From Lachnospiraceae bacterium (GTDB taxonomy: Bacteria > Bacillota > Clostridia > Lachnospirales > Lachnospiraceae), in the NCBI GenBank assembly GCA_017482485.1, contig JAFUMV010000025.1:1-49186 (forward strand): a stretch of DNA of 49,186 nt. The letters run 5' to 3'. The notes below the pieces were generated by a model. That model was given only the letters and a program-made list of their open reading frames with translations, was not told the DNA's origin and made no database searches. The translations under genes and the position numbers were made by a program. This document shows, piece by piece, positions 16,368 through 25,832 of this stretch; positions within the stretch are counted from its first letter, which is position 1; every line of letters begins with the position of its first letter.

Positions 16368-17693
16368 TTGGATACCTCTGGTGTCATACAACTTCTGTCC
16401 GTGGTGGTTTTAATTGGCCTTTCCGCCTTTTTCTCCTCCGCTGAGACAGCTCTCACAACCGTTAACCGCGTAAAGGTTCGTTCCCTTGTGGAGGAAGGCA
16501 ATAAAACTGCAGCCGTCCTTCAGAAAGTCCTGGATAATAATTCCAAGATGATTTCCACCATTTTGATCGGTAATAACATCGTCAACATGTCAGCATCTTC
16601 ATTGGTTACCGTATGGGCCACCAAATATTTTGGCAGCGCTGCTGTTGGATTTTCCACAGGTGTGCTCACCTTAGTGGTGCTGTTGTGCGGTGAAATTGTG
16701 CCGAAGAATGCTGCGATGATCGCACAGGAAAAACTGGCGATGACATACGCAAGAATCATCTATTTTCTTATGCAGGTGCTGACCCCCGTAATCTTTATTG
16801 TGGATAAGCTGTCATGGGGCATCATGTTTCTTTTGCACGTTGACCCCAATAAGAAGTTGAACCAGATGACAGAAACCGAACTGAAAACCTACGTTGATGT
16901 CAGCCATGAGGATGGTGTCATCGAATCCGAGGAACGTGAGATGATTTACAATGTGTTTGAATTTTCAGATACGATTGCAAAGGATATCATGATTCCACGT
17001 ATCGATATGAGCACTGTCAGCGTTGAAGCTGGTTATGACGAGCTTTTCAGAATTTTTAAGGACAACATGTACACCAGAATTCCGGTTTACCAGGATGACA
17101 ATGACAACATAATCGGTCTTGTCAATATCAAGGATTTTATGTTTTTTGCAAACCGGGATGATTTCCATATTCGTAATATCCTGCGGGATGCTTACTACAC
17201 ATATGAATATAAAAAGACCGCAGATCTGATGATCGAAATGCGGGAGCAGCCATTCAATGTTGCGTTTGTTCTCAATGAATACGGCTCCTGTGTGGGAATG
17301 ATCACGCTGGAAGATTTACTGGAAGAAATCGTTGGCGAAATCCGCGATGAATATGATGCAGATGAGGATAATTTCATTCAGACTGTAGGAGAGAGGGAAT
17401 ACCTTGTGGAAGGCGGCATGAAGCTTTCCGATATCAATGATGCCATCGGTACCAGCCTTGACAGTGAGGATTATGATTCCATCGGCGGTATTATTATAGA
17501 GATTCTGGACCGCATGCCGGAAAAAGGCGATCAGGTCACAACGCAGGAGGGCATTCAGCTTACTGTGGAAGATGTGCAGCAAAATCGAATTACCAAGGTG
17601 CGCATGGTATTGCCGGAAGCTGTTTTGGAAGATGACAGCGAGGACAGTTTGATGAATGCACGGAATGAAGAAGCCGAACGGGAAAACGAATGA
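16368..17693 (+). CDS. CNNM/DUF21-CBS transporter-like protein (CorC/HlyC family)
   Basis: 441 residues. N-terminal CNNM (DUF21) domain with about four membrane segments (begins VIQLLSVVVLIGLSAFFSSA, with the characteristic ETALTTVNRVKVRSL), then a pair of CBS domains (about 200-330; DIMIPRIDMSTVS and GLVNIKDFM, then EYGSCVGMITLEDLLEEIVG) and a C-terminal CorC/HlyC domain. The family is linked to Mg2+ or other cation efflux; the label hemolysin is historical. The start is a TTG at 16368, nine bases after AAGGAG; no in-frame ATG lies near. Gene stands alone. Confidence 0.9.
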   Translation: MDTSGVIQLLSVVVLIGLSAFFSSAETALTTVNRVKVRSLVEEGNKTAAVLQKVLDNNSKMISTILIGNNIVNMSASSLVTVWATKYFGSAAVGFSTGVLTLVVLLCGEIVPKNAAMIAQEKLAMTYARIIYFLMQVLTPVIFIVDKLSWGIMFLLHVDPNKKLNQMTETELKTYVDVSHEDGVIESEEREMIYNVFEFSDTIAKDIMIPRIDMSTVSVEAGYDELFRIFKDNMYTRIPVYQDDNDNIIGLVNIKDFMFFANRDDFHIRNILRDAYYTYEYKKTADLMIEMREQPFNVAFVLNEYGSCVGMITLEDLLEEIVGEIRDEYDADEDNFIQTVGEREYLVEGGMKLSDINDAIGTSLDSEDYDSIGGIIIEILDRMPEKGDQVTTQEGIQLTVEDVQQNRITKVRMVLPEAVLEDDSEDSLMNARNEEAERENE

Positions 17694-17731
17694 CTTTAAC
17701 CGTTCAGATTTTTAGATGGAGACAACAGGCG

Positions 17732-17783
17732 GGGCTGCTGCAGAATAGCTGAGGAATCGGCCATTCTGCTCAGCCCTTTCTTC
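17732..17783 (+). terminator. Probable terminator after the CNNM gene
   Basis: GGGCTG-CTG-CAGAAT (17732-17746) pairs with ATTCTG-CT-CAGCCC (17763-17776), followed by TTTCTTC. The internal mismatch and short T-run make it a weak terminator. Confidence 0.45.
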
Positions 17784-17833
17784 ATGCCCCAAAACAGAAA
17801 AAGTGCTGTTGTTGTTTTGATATGAACTGCTTC

Positions 17834-17862
17834 TTGATTTTTATCTCTTATTTTAGTATAGT
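17834..17862 (+). promoter_or_regulatory. Sigma-A promoter for the plsX operon
   Basis: TTGATT (17834-17839), 17-base spacer, TATAGT (17857-17862). I see no convincing FapR or FabT operator around it. Confidence 0.7.
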
Positions 17863-17877
17863 AAAAAGTAGTGCAGG

Positions 17878-17915
17878 TTGACAAGGGCATGACTTACAGA
17901 GTGTGTCCTTGTCAA
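17878..17915 (+). promoter_or_regulatory. Inverted repeat in the plsX leader
   Basis: TTGACAAGG (17878-17886) and CCTTGTCAA (17907-17915), perfect over nine bases with a 20-base centre, about 10 bases after the predicted transcription start. It is a candidate operator or leader hairpin for the lipid-synthesis operon. Confidence 0.5.
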
Positions 17916-17957
17916 TCTGTGCTGTCGTAATCTGAAATAAAATGGGAGGAAGTCAGG

Positions 17958-18974
17958 ATGGCTGATTTTGTAAAAGTGGCAGTGGATGCTATGGGCGGCG
18001 ATAATGCGCCGACAGAGATTGTAAAAGGAGCGGTCGAGGCAGTACAGGCTGACAAGCGTGTGAAAGTGTATCTGGTGGGAAAGCAGGAGGTTATCAACGA
18101 ACAGTTGGCTTCTTTGACTTATCCGAAAGAGCAGGTGGAAGTGGTTAACGCAACAGAGGTAATTGAGACCAGCGAACCGCCGGTAAATGCAATCCGCAAA
18201 AAAAAGGATTCTTCTATTGTAAAGGGTCTGGGCATGGTAAAGAGCAGGGAATGTGATGCTTTCGTATCAGCAGGAAGCTCAGGTGCCGTTTTGGTAGGAG
18301 GACAGGTTCTGGTGGGACGTGCCAAGGGTGTTGAGAGACCGCCGCTGGCTCCGCTGATTCCTACGCAGAACGGAGCTGCTTTGCTGATTGACTGTGGCGC
18401 GAATGTGGATGCAAGACCGTCCCACCTGGTTCAGTTTGCAAAAATCGGTTCTATTTACATGGAAAATATTGTTGGAATCAAGAATCCCAGAGTCGGGATT
18501 GTTAACATCGGTGCGGAAGAGGAAAAGGGTAATGCGCTGGTGAAGGAGACCTTTCCTTTGCTGAAGGAATGTAAGGATATCAATTTCATCGGCAGTGTTG
18601 AGGCAAGAGATATTCCGGCAGGTGTAGCGGATGTGATTGTCTGTGAAGCCTTTGTAGGCAATGTGATTTTAAAGCTTTATGAAGGTGTTGGCGGTACTCT
18701 GATCAAGAAAGTGAAAGCCGGCATGATGACTTCGCTGCGCAGCAAAATCGGCGCTCTTTTGGTAAAGCCTGCTTTAAAGGAGACTTTAAAGGCCTTTGAT
18801 CTGGCAGAGTACGGCGGTGCGCCGCTGCTTGGCTTAAAAGGACTTGTGGTAAAGACCCACGGAAGCTCCAAGGCTGTTGAAGTGAAAAATACAATTCTGC
18901 AGTGTGTGACATTCAAGCAACAGGACATCATAGGTAAGATTGGGGCGAGCATTGCAGCAGAGAAAGAAGGCTGA
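17958..18974 (+). CDS. plsX: Phosphate acyltransferase PlsX
   Basis: 338 residues, normal length. Family signatures: AVDAMGGDNAPTEIVKG at the N-terminus, SAGSSGAVLVGG, and LYEGVGG with GAPLLGLKG near the C-terminus. PlsX converts acyl-ACP to acyl-phosphate at the membrane, the first committed step of phospholipid synthesis in firmicutes; acpP, encoding its substrate carrier, follows two bases later. GGAGGAAG precedes ATG 17958. The operon probably reads on through acpP, rnc, smc and ftsY. Confidence 0.96.
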   Translation: MADFVKVAVDAMGGDNAPTEIVKGAVEAVQADKRVKVYLVGKQEVINEQLASLTYPKEQVEVVNATEVIETSEPPVNAIRKKKDSSIVKGLGMVKSRECDAFVSAGSSGAVLVGGQVLVGRAKGVERPPLAPLIPTQNGAALLIDCGANVDARPSHLVQFAKIGSIYMENIVGIKNPRVGIVNIGAEEEKGNALVKETFPLLKECKDINFIGSVEARDIPAGVADVIVCEAFVGNVILKLYEGVGGTLIKKVKAGMMTSLRSKIGALLVKPALKETLKAFDLAEYGGAPLLGLKGLVVKTHGSSKAVEVKNTILQCVTFKQQDIIGKIGASIAAEKEG

Positions 18975-18976
18975 TC

Positions 18977-19201
18977 ATGGAATTTTTAAAACTGAGAGAA
19001 ATTATTGCAGAGGTACTTAGCGTTGACCCCGAAGAAATTACGGAAGATACTACATTTGTCGGAGATCTGTGCGCAGATTCTCTGGATGTTTATCAGATTG
19101 TGATGGGAATTGAAGAAGCGTTTGATATCGAAATTTCTCAGGAAGCGGCAGAGAAAATTGTCACAGTAGGAGAAGCTGTGGAATTGATCAGGAATGCCTG
19201 A
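18977..19201 (+). CDS. acpP: Acyl carrier protein
   Basis: 74 residues, acidic, four-helix ACP. The phosphopantetheine site is Ser35 in ADSLDVYQ, with the following helix (IVMGIEEAFDIEI) typical. Carries acyl chains for fatty acid and phospholipid synthesis. It is two bases from plsX. The cysteine just before the site (CADSL) is unusual but outside the catalytic DSL. Confidence 0.93.
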   Translation: MEFLKLREIIAEVLSVDPEEITEDTTFVGDLCADSLDVYQIVMGIEEAFDIEISQEAAEKIVTVGEAVELIRNA

Positions 19202-19261
19202 CAGGTTTGATCAATATTCGATAAAAGATCATTTGGCTTTGGTGGATACCGGGCTTTATCG

Positions 19262-19285
19262 GGCCGGGCAGATTATTGCCCGGCC
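19262..19285 (+). promoter_or_regulatory. GC-rich hairpin between acpP and rnc
   Basis: GGCCGGGCA (19262-19270), six-base loop, TGCCCGGCC (19277-19285): a perfect nine-bp stem without a T-run, ending nine bases before the rnc ribosome binding site. It could be an mRNA processing site or a weak attenuator. Confidence 0.5.
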
Positions 19286-19303
19286 TGTGATATGAGGGAG
19301 AAT

Positions 19304-20011
19304 ATGACACAGGAATATACATTGGAAGAGCTGGAGCAGAAAATCGGCTATCAGTTTAAAGACAGACGACTTTTGAAACAGGCTTTAACGCACAGCTCTT
19401 ATGCGAACGAACAGAAAATTAATAAATTAAAGGATTACGAACGGCTGGAATTTCTGGGGGATGCGGTGCTTGAACTGGTTTCCAGTGATTTTTTATTTCA
19501 TGAAAATCCTCAGATGCCGGAGGGAAAGCTGACAAAGCTGCGTTCTTCCATGGTATGTGAGCCCGCGCTTGCTTATTGTGCAAAAGACCTCCAGCTGGGA
19601 AATTATATGCTTTTGGGAAAGGGAGAAGAGGCTACAGGCGGACGCAACAGAGATTCCATCACTTCGGACGCCATGGAGGCAGTGATCGGTGCGCTGTATC
19701 TGGACGGCGGTTTTCAAACTGCGCATGACTTTATCCATCGTTTTGTACTTTCCGATCTGGAAAATAAGATATTGTTTTATGACAGCAAAACCGTTTTGCA
19801 GGAACTGATACAGACGGAGGCAGGCAGCCGTTTTTCCTATGAATTAAAAGGAGAAGCCGGACCGGATCATAACAAAGAATTTCTGGTGGATGCTGTTTTA
19901 AATGAGCAGGTAATCGGAAGCGGCCGGGGGCGTACGAAGAAGGCTGCTGAACAGCAGGCCGCTTATGAAGCAATCATGTATTTGAGAAAAGGACAGATAA
20001 AGGAGCAGTAA
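19304..20011 (+). CDS. rnc: Ribonuclease III
   Basis: 235 residues. Catalytic domain with the RNase III signature ERLEFLGDAVLEL (acidic metal ligands) and SDAMEAVIGALYLDGG, then a C-terminal double-stranded RNA-binding domain from about residue 162 (LQELIQTE, then GRGRTKKAAEQQAAYEAI). It cuts double-stranded RNA in rRNA and mRNA processing. ATG 19304 is preferred because GAGGGAG precedes it; ATG 19292 would overlap that site. The smc start is only six bases after the stop. Confidence 0.95.
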   Translation: MTQEYTLEELEQKIGYQFKDRRLLKQALTHSSYANEQKINKLKDYERLEFLGDAVLELVSSDFLFHENPQMPEGKLTKLRSSMVCEPALAYCAKDLQLGNYMLLGKGEEATGGRNRDSITSDAMEAVIGALYLDGGFQTAHDFIHRFVLSDLENKILFYDSKTVLQELIQTEAGSRFSYELKGEAGPDHNKEFLVDAVLNEQVIGSGRGRTKKAAEQQAAYEAIMYLRKGQIKEQ

Positions 20012-20017
20012 CGATTC

Positions 20018-23000
20018 ATGTATTTGAAGAGTATTGAAGTACACGGATTTAAGTCCTTTGCCAATAAGATTCATTTTCAGTTTCACAATGGTATTACCGG
20101 TATTGTGGGACCGAACGGCAGCGGAAAGAGTAATGTTGCGGATGCGGTGCGTTGGGTGCTGGGAGAGCAGAGAATCAAGCAGCTGCGCGGTGCGTCCATG
20201 CAGGACGTTATTTTTTCCGGTACCGAACTGCGAAAACCCCTGGGCTATGCTTATGTGGCAATCACTCTGGACAACAGTGATCATTCCCTGGCAATTGATT
20301 ATGATGAAGTGACGGTGGCCAGAAGACTTTATCGATCCGGTGAAAGTGAATATCTGATCAATGGCACACCCTGCCGCTTAAAAGACGTGAATGAACTTTT
20401 TTATGATACCGGTATCGGTAAAGAGGGCTATTCCATCATCGGACAGGGCCAGATTGACAAGATCTTAAGTGGTAAGCCGGAAGAGCGAAGAGAGCTGTTT
20501 GACGAAGCTGCCGGAATTGTAAAGTTCAAGCGCAGAAAAGATGCAGCGGTCAAAAAACTGGAATCTGAGAAGCAGAACCTGACTCGTGTGACGGATATTT
20601 TATCCGAGCTGGAAAAACAGGTGGGACCGCTGGAAAAGCAATCTGAGAAGGCAAAGATTTACTTAAAGAAAAAAGAAGAATTAAAGACTCTGGATGTGAA
20701 CGTATTTTTGCTGGAGAGCACCCGAATCCGGGAGCAGCTTGCCCTGGTAGAGGAAAAATATACCATTGCTTCCGGGGATCTTTCTCAGACTACGGCAAAA
20801 TATGAAGGAATCCGGGAAGAGTATGAGCGGATTCAGGCGGAAATCGAACATCTTGAAAAAGAGATGGAAGAAGCCAGAGCCCAGCTTACGGATACTTCTG
20901 TGTTAAGAGGAAAGCTGGAAGGTGAAATCGCGGTTTTAAAGGAACAGATCAATTCCGTCCGGGGCAATGAGCAGCACTTAAAGAGCCGCCGTGAAACGCT
21001 GCAGCAGGAAATCGATTCCAGAAATGCAGAAATGGATCAGATTCTGGAGGAGAAGAAAGAATTTGATGAGCATTTTGAGCAGCTCAATACCAGCCGCGAA
21101 GAAGCACAGAATAAGTTAAATGAGGTGCAGAATCGTATTACGGAGCTGAACAGTTCCATCGAATCCGGCAAAAATACCATTATTGATACCTTGAATCAGC
21201 GTGCGGCAATCAAGTCCAGGATGGGACGTTTTGATACCATGCAGGAACAGGTTCAGATCCGCAGAGCTGAACTGAATTCCAGACTGCTGCGGGCAAAGTC
21301 CGATGAAGTGGAGCAGGAAGAAAACATCAAAGCGCTGGAAACGGCATTCGAAGAAGTGAATGCAGAAATAGCAAGGCTCAATGATTCCCAGACCGGCATG
21401 GAGGAGAAATTGTCAGAACTTCGCGAAATGCTGGCAAAGAAGGACAAGAAGCTGCGAGATACCCAGGTTTTGTACCACCAGGACAAATCGAAGCTGGACG
21501 CCTTAAACAACCTGACCGAACGCTATGAAGGCTACGGCGGCAGCGTTAAGCGGGTCATGGAGCAGAAGGATCACACAAAGGGCATCATCGGTGTGGTGGC
21601 AGACATCATCAAGGTGGATAAAAAGTATGAAACCGCCATTGAGACAGCACTCGGCGGCAGCATTCAGAATGTTGTAACCGAGGATGAAGAAACCGCCAAG
21701 AAGATGATTGCGTATTTAAAGCAGTCCAGGGGCGGCAGAGCCACTTTTTTACCGCTGACCAGCATAAAGAACGCGCAGGAGTTTAAGCAGAAAGAAGTGC
21801 TCTCCGAAAAAGGCGTGCTGGGGCTTGCCCATCATCTGGTGACCACCGAAAGCGCTTATGCAGATGTTGCAAAATCTCTGCTGGGCCGCATTATTGTGGT
21901 GGATCAGGTGGATAACGCAGTGCGCCTGGCAAAAAAATACAGCCATACCCTTCGAATTGTAACGCTGGAAGGCGAGCTTCTGGTGCCGGGCGGTGCCATC
22001 AGCGGCGGTGCTTTTAAAAATAGCAGCAATCTTCTGGGCAGACGCCGTGAAATGGAAGAACTGGAGAACAAAGTAAAAAAGACCCTGCAGGAAATTGACG
22101 CTCTTCTGGATGATATTGAACAGACCAAGAAGCTCAGAAACCGGATGCGCATGGATCTGGAAGAATCCAGGGCAAAGCTGCAGGAGGCTTTTATCAGACA
22201 GAATACGGCACGTTTGAATGTGTTGTCGGCTCAGGAAAAGAAATCACAGACGGAAGCCGGCTTTGATTCCCTCAAAAAAGAAGAAGAGGAAATCGAAAAT
22301 CAGGTTCAGGAGATCAAAAAAGAGAAAGAAACGATCGTAAAAGAGCTGGCAGAGTCTGAGAGGCTGGAAAAGAGCGTGGAGGAACAGATTTCTGTTTTCC
22401 AGGAAGAACTGGATAAACGGCGCAGAGAGGAATCCTCCCAGACTGCTTCTTTAAACGAGCGGGAACTGGAAGTGGAAAAGATCCGTCAGCAGCTGGGCTT
22501 TTATCAGAAAAATATCGATCGTATCGCCGGAGAAATCCAGCGCTATACGGCAGAACTGGAAGAGGTTCTGGAGAAAATCAAAACCGGTCAGGAAGGGATT
22601 GAAGACAAAGAGAAAAACATAGCTGAAATCCAAAAGACGATTGCAGCTTCCCATACTTCCCAGAATGATGCACAGAATAAGCTGAATGCAGATACCGCCA
22701 AAAAGGATGAGCTGTCTGCAAAACAGAAAAATTTCTTTGCAGAGCGGGAAGAACTGTCTGGCCGCATGAGTGCGCTGGACAAGGAAGTTTATCGATTAAA
22801 CGCCCAGAAGGAACGACTGGAGGAATCCATTGAAAGCCAGATCAACTATATGTGGAATGAGTATGAAATCACCTTGAGTGATGCGGCATCCCTGCGGGAT
22901 GAAACCATGACGGATCTGGCGGAAATGAAGCGCAGCACAGCGGCTGTGAAAGATGCCATCCGCAAGCTGGGGGATGTCAATGTCAATGCCATTGAGGATT

Positions 23001-23578
23001 ATAAAAATCTGATGGAGCGATATACTTTCTTAAAAACACAGCATGATGATCTGGTGGAGGCGGAGAAGACGCTGACCAACATCATCACGGAGCTCGACAG
23101 CGCAATGCGCCGCCAGTTTAAGGAAAAATTCGCGGAAATCGGCAGAGAATTTGATAAAGTATTCAAAGAACTGTTCGGCGGCGGTAAAGGTACGCTGGAG
23201 CTGATGGAGGATGAGGATATTCTGGAAGCGGGAATCCGTATCATCGCCCAGCCGCCGGGTAAAAAACTGCAGAATATGATGCAGCTTTCCGGCGGAGAAA
23301 AAGCGCTGACTGCAATTTCTCTGTTATTTGCCATTCAGAACCTGAAGCCCTCCCCGTTCTGTCTTCTGGACGAAATTGAGGCCGCGCTGGATGACAGCAA
23401 CGTGGGACGTTATGCAAAGTATCTGCATAAGCTGACCGCTCATACCCAGTTCATCGTCATCACCCACAGACGCGGTACCATGGAAGCGGCTGACCGGCTG
23501 TATGGTATCACAATGCAGGAAAAGGGCGTATCCACGCTGGTGAGCGTTAACCTGATCGATAAGGATCTGACGGATTAG
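20018..23578 (+). CDS. smc: Chromosome segregation ATPase SMC
   Basis: 1186 residues, standard length. Walker [10 protein letters not shown] at about residues 31-39, long coiled coil, a hinge domain (about 520-640; [23 protein letters not shown], and GGAISGG nearby), second coiled coil, ABC signature [15 protein letters not shown] near 1090 and Walker [15 protein letters not shown] near 1116. Forms the condensin core with ScpA/ScpB (not in this window). The ribosome binding site AAGGAG lies inside the rnc 3' end, so translation may be coupled. Confidence 0.97.
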   Translation: MYLKSIEVHGFKSFANKIHFQFHNGITGIVGPNGSGKSNVADAVRWVLGEQRIKQLRGASMQDVIFSGTELRKPLGYAYVAITLDNSDHSLAIDYDEVTVARRLYRSGESEYLINGTPCRLKDVNELFYDTGIGKEGYSIIGQGQIDKILSGKPEERRELFDEAAGIVKFKRRKDAAVKKLESEKQNLTRVTDILSELEKQVGPLEKQSEKAKIYLKKKEELKTLDVNVFLLESTRIREQLALVEEKYTIASGDLSQTTAKYEGIREEYERIQAEIEHLEKEMEEARAQLTDTSVLRGKLEGEIAVLKEQINSVRGNEQHLKSRRETLQQEIDSRNAEMDQILEEKKEFDEHFEQLNTSREEAQNKLNEVQNRITELNSSIESGKNTIIDTLNQRAAIKSRMGRFDTMQEQVQIRRAELNSRLLRAKSDEVEQEENIKALETAFEEVNAEIARLNDSQTGMEEKLSELREMLAKKDKKLRDTQVLYHQDKSKLDALNNLTERYEGYGGSVKRVMEQKDHTKGIIGVVADIIKVDKKYETAIETALGGSIQNVVTEDEETAKKMIAYLKQSRGGRATFLPLTSIKNAQEFKQKEVLSEKGVLGLAHHLVTTESAYADVAKSLLGRIIVVDQVDNAVRLAKKYSHTLRIVTLEGELLVPGGAISGGAFKNSSNLLGRRREMEELENKVKKTLQEIDALLDDIEQTKKLRNRMRMDLEESRAKLQEAFIRQNTARLNVLSAQEKKSQTEAGFDSLKKEEEEIENQVQEIKKEKETIVKELAESERLEKSVEEQISVFQEELDKRRREESSQTASLNERELEVEKIRQQLGFYQKNIDRIAGEIQRYTAELEEVLEKIKTGQEGIEDKEKNIAEIQKTIAASHTSQNDAQNKLNADTAKKDELSAKQKNFFAEREELSGRMSALDKEVYRLNAQKERLEESIESQINYMWNEYEITLSDAASLRDETMTDLAEMKRSTAAVKDAIRKLGDVNVNAIEDYKNLMERYTFLKTQHDDLVEAEKTLTNIITELDSAMRRQFKEKFAEIGREFDKVFKELFGGGKGTLELMEDEDILEAGIRIIAQPPGKKLQNMMQLSGGEKALTAISLLFAIQNLKPSPFCLLDEIEAALDDSNVGRYAKYLHKLTAHTQFIVITHRRGTMEAADRLYGITMQEKGVSTLVSVNLIDKDLTD

Positions 23579-23591
23579 AAAGGCGATAAAT

Positions 23592-24533
23592 ATGAGTGAA
23601 GAAAAGAAAGGCTTTTTTGCCAGACTGAAAGAAGGTCTGACGAAAACAAGAAATAACATCGTACATGGAATCGACTCCATTTTTTCCGGATTTTCAGCGA
23701 TTGATGATGATTTTTATGAGGAGCTGGAAGAAATCCTGATCATGGGAGATCTGGGCGTGAATGCCACATCGGAAATTCTGGACCGGCTTAAAAAGCAGGT
23801 GAAGGAGCGGGGAATCCGTGAGCCGGAGGCGTGCCGTCAGCTTTTGATTGACAGCATCCGGGAGCAGATGCATGTGGGCGAAACCGCTTATGATTTTGAA
23901 GAAAAGCAGTCTGTTGTGCTGGTGATCGGTGTAAACGGCGTGGGAAAAACCACATCGGTGGGCAAGCTGGCAGCCAAGTTAAAGGGCAATGGACGCAAGG
24001 TATTGATCGCTGCTGCGGATACATTCCGTGCGGCAGCAGGTGATCAGCTGGCGGAGTGGGCGAACCGTGCAGGGGTGGACATGATCGGCGGCAAAGAGGG
24101 TTCTGATCCTGCAAGCGTGGTGTTTGATGCAGTGAGCGCGGCGAAAGCCCGCCATGCGGATGTAATTTTGATTGACACAGCCGGAAGACTTCATAATAAG
24201 AAGAATCTGATGGAAGAATTAAAGAAAATGAACCGCATCATTGATCGGGAATTTCCCGATGCACACCGGGAAAATCTGGTGGTTCTGGACGGCACTACAG
24301 GGCAGAATGCGCTGGTACAGGCCAGAGAATTTGCCGAGGTTGCAAATCTTACCGGCATTATTTTAACCAAGATGGACGGAACGGCAAAGGGCGGCATTGC
24401 AGTTGCCATTGAATCGGAGCTGGATATCCCGGTGAAATATATCGGTGTGGGTGAGAAAATAGAGGATTTACAGAAGTTTGACGCAGATCAGTTTGTGAAT
24501 GCGTTGTTTGATGTGAAGATGGACGAGGAATAA
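23592..24533 (+). CDS. ftsY: Signal recognition particle receptor FtsY
   Basis: 313 residues. Short charged N-terminus without the long acidic A domain of enterobacteria, an N domain (about 20-95), then the SRP GTPase with G1 GVNGVGKTTSVGKLA near residue 115, ADTFRAAAGDQL, DTAGR and TKMDGTAKGG. It docks SRP-ribosome complexes at the membrane. Fourteen bases after smc, in the usual rnc-smc-ftsY order. Its partner Ffh is encoded 3 kb downstream. Confidence 0.97.
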   Translation: MSEEKKGFFARLKEGLTKTRNNIVHGIDSIFSGFSAIDDDFYEELEEILIMGDLGVNATSEILDRLKKQVKERGIREPEACRQLLIDSIREQMHVGETAYDFEEKQSVVLVIGVNGVGKTTSVGKLAAKLKGNGRKVLIAAADTFRAAAGDQLAEWANRAGVDMIGGKEGSDPASVVFDAVSAAKARHADVILIDTAGRLHNKKNLMEELKKMNRIIDREFPDAHRENLVVLDGTTGQNALVQAREFAEVANLTGIILTKMDGTAKGGIAVAIESELDIPVKYIGVGEKIEDLQKFDADQFVNALFDVKMDEE

Positions 24534-25759
24534 TGATGGACGAGAAAATGCTTACGCTGGAAAAATTTGAAGAAGCTTCCGAGGTGGTCAAAAAGGTTAC
24601 GCTGGAGACTAAGCTGATCTACAGCGACTATTTCAGTGAACAGACGGGAGCGAAAGTTTTTATCAAGCCGGAAAACATGCAGTTTACCGGCGCCTATAAG
24701 GTGAGAGGTGCCTACTACAAAATGAGCACCCTGACGGAGGAAGAACGCCAGAAAGGCGTTATTACCGCCTCTGCGGGAAATCACGCTCAGGGCGTGGCCT
24801 ATGCTGCGAAGCAGTATGGCGTAAAGGCGACGATTGTAATGCCCACCACAACGCCGCTGATTAAAGTGAACCGTACCAAAGGCTATGGCGCAGAAGTGGT
24901 ATTATACGGGGATGTTTATGATGAGGCCTGTGCAAAGGCCTATGAACTGGCAGAAGAATATGGCTATACTTTTGTGCATCCTTTTGATGATCTGGCTGTT
25001 GCTACCGGTCAGGGAACCATTGCGATGGAAATCATCAAAGAACTTCCTTTAGTGGATTACATACTGGTACCCATCGGCGGCGGCGGACTGGCAACCGGCG
25101 TTTCCACGCTGGCGAAGCTTTTAAATCCCAAGATCAAGGTGATCGGCGTGGAGCCTGCCAATGCAAACTGCATGCAGGAATCCATAAAGAATGGAAAAGT
25201 GACCACTTTGCCCGGCGTCAATACCATTGCCGACGGCACTGCGGTAAAAACGCCCGGAACAAAGATTTTTCCTTATATTCAGCAGTATCTGGATGATATC
25301 ATTACTGTGGAGGATGCGGAGCTTGTTGTGGCCTTTCTTGACATGGTTGAAAATCACAAGATGGTGGTGGAAAATTCCGGCCTTCTGACCGTTGCTGCTT
25401 TAAAACACCTTGATATAAAGGGCAAAAAAGTGGTTACGATCTTAAGCGGAGGCAACATGGATGTGATCACCATGTCATCTGTAGTGCAGCAGGGACTGAT
25501 TCTGCGGGATCGTATCTTTACGGTATCCGTGCTGCTGCCGGATAAGCCGGGAGAACTGGCAAAGGTGGCGGATGTGGTTGCAAAAGCCCAGGGCAATGTC
25601 ATTAAGCTGGCACACAATCAGTTTGTTTCCATCAACAGAAATTCAGCTGTGGAGCTGCGCATCACCCTTGAGGCATTTGGAACCCAGCATAAGAACGAAA
25701 TCATGGAAGTGCTGGAAAAAGAAGGCTATCGGCCAAAACTCGTAAGAACAAATATGTAA
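24533..25759 (+). CDS. ilvA: Threonine ammonia-lyase with C-terminal ACT domain
   Basis: 408 residues. Fold-type II PLP enzyme: the PLP lysine lies in FTGAYKVRGAYYK (Lys56), then SAGNHAQGVAYAA and the PLP-phosphate loop GGGGL; the last 75 residues form an ACT-like domain (VLLPDKPGELAKVADVVAK). Converts threonine to 2-oxobutanoate plus ammonia. With a single ACT it resembles the intermediate-size TdcB/IlvA forms, so it may be biosynthetic or catabolic. ATG 24533 overlaps the ftsY stop by one base (TAATG); ATG 24536 is equally possible. Confidence 0.93.
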   Translation: MMDEKMLTLEKFEEASEVVKKVTLETKLIYSDYFSEQTGAKVFIKPENMQFTGAYKVRGAYYKMSTLTEEERQKGVITASAGNHAQGVAYAAKQYGVKATIVMPTTTPLIKVNRTKGYGAEVVLYGDVYDEACAKAYELAEEYGYTFVHPFDDLAVATGQGTIAMEIIKELPLVDYILVPIGGGGLATGVSTLAKLLNPKIKVIGVEPANANCMQESIKNGKVTTLPGVNTIADGTAVKTPGTKIFPYIQQYLDDIITVEDAELVVAFLDMVENHKMVVENSGLLTVAALKHLDIKGKKVVTILSGGNMDVITMSSVVQQGLILRDRIFTVSVLLPDKPGELAKVADVVAKAQGNVIKLAHNQFVSINRNSAVELRITLEAFGTQHKNEIMEVLEKEGYRPKLVRTNM

Positions 25760-25763
25760 ATCA

Positions 25764-25801
25764 TTCTGCCATGCCGAAAATTTGTGATAGGCATGGCAGA
25801 A
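25764..25801 (+). other. Perfect 12-bp hairpin between ilvA and the M28 gene
   Basis: TTCTGCCATGCC (25764-25775), 14-base loop, GGCATGGCAGAA (25790-25801). No T-run follows, so it is not a standard terminator; it may stabilise the ilvA mRNA 3' end. Confidence 0.55.
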
Positions 25802-25832
25802 ATGTTATGGATGAAAAAGGAGGAAAATACAG

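Noticed and set aside
17834-17915. FapR or FabT operator upstream of plsX
   Set aside because: The TTAGTATAGTAAAAAG stretch looks like a FapR site at first glance, but the symmetry is poor and it is explained by the -10 box.
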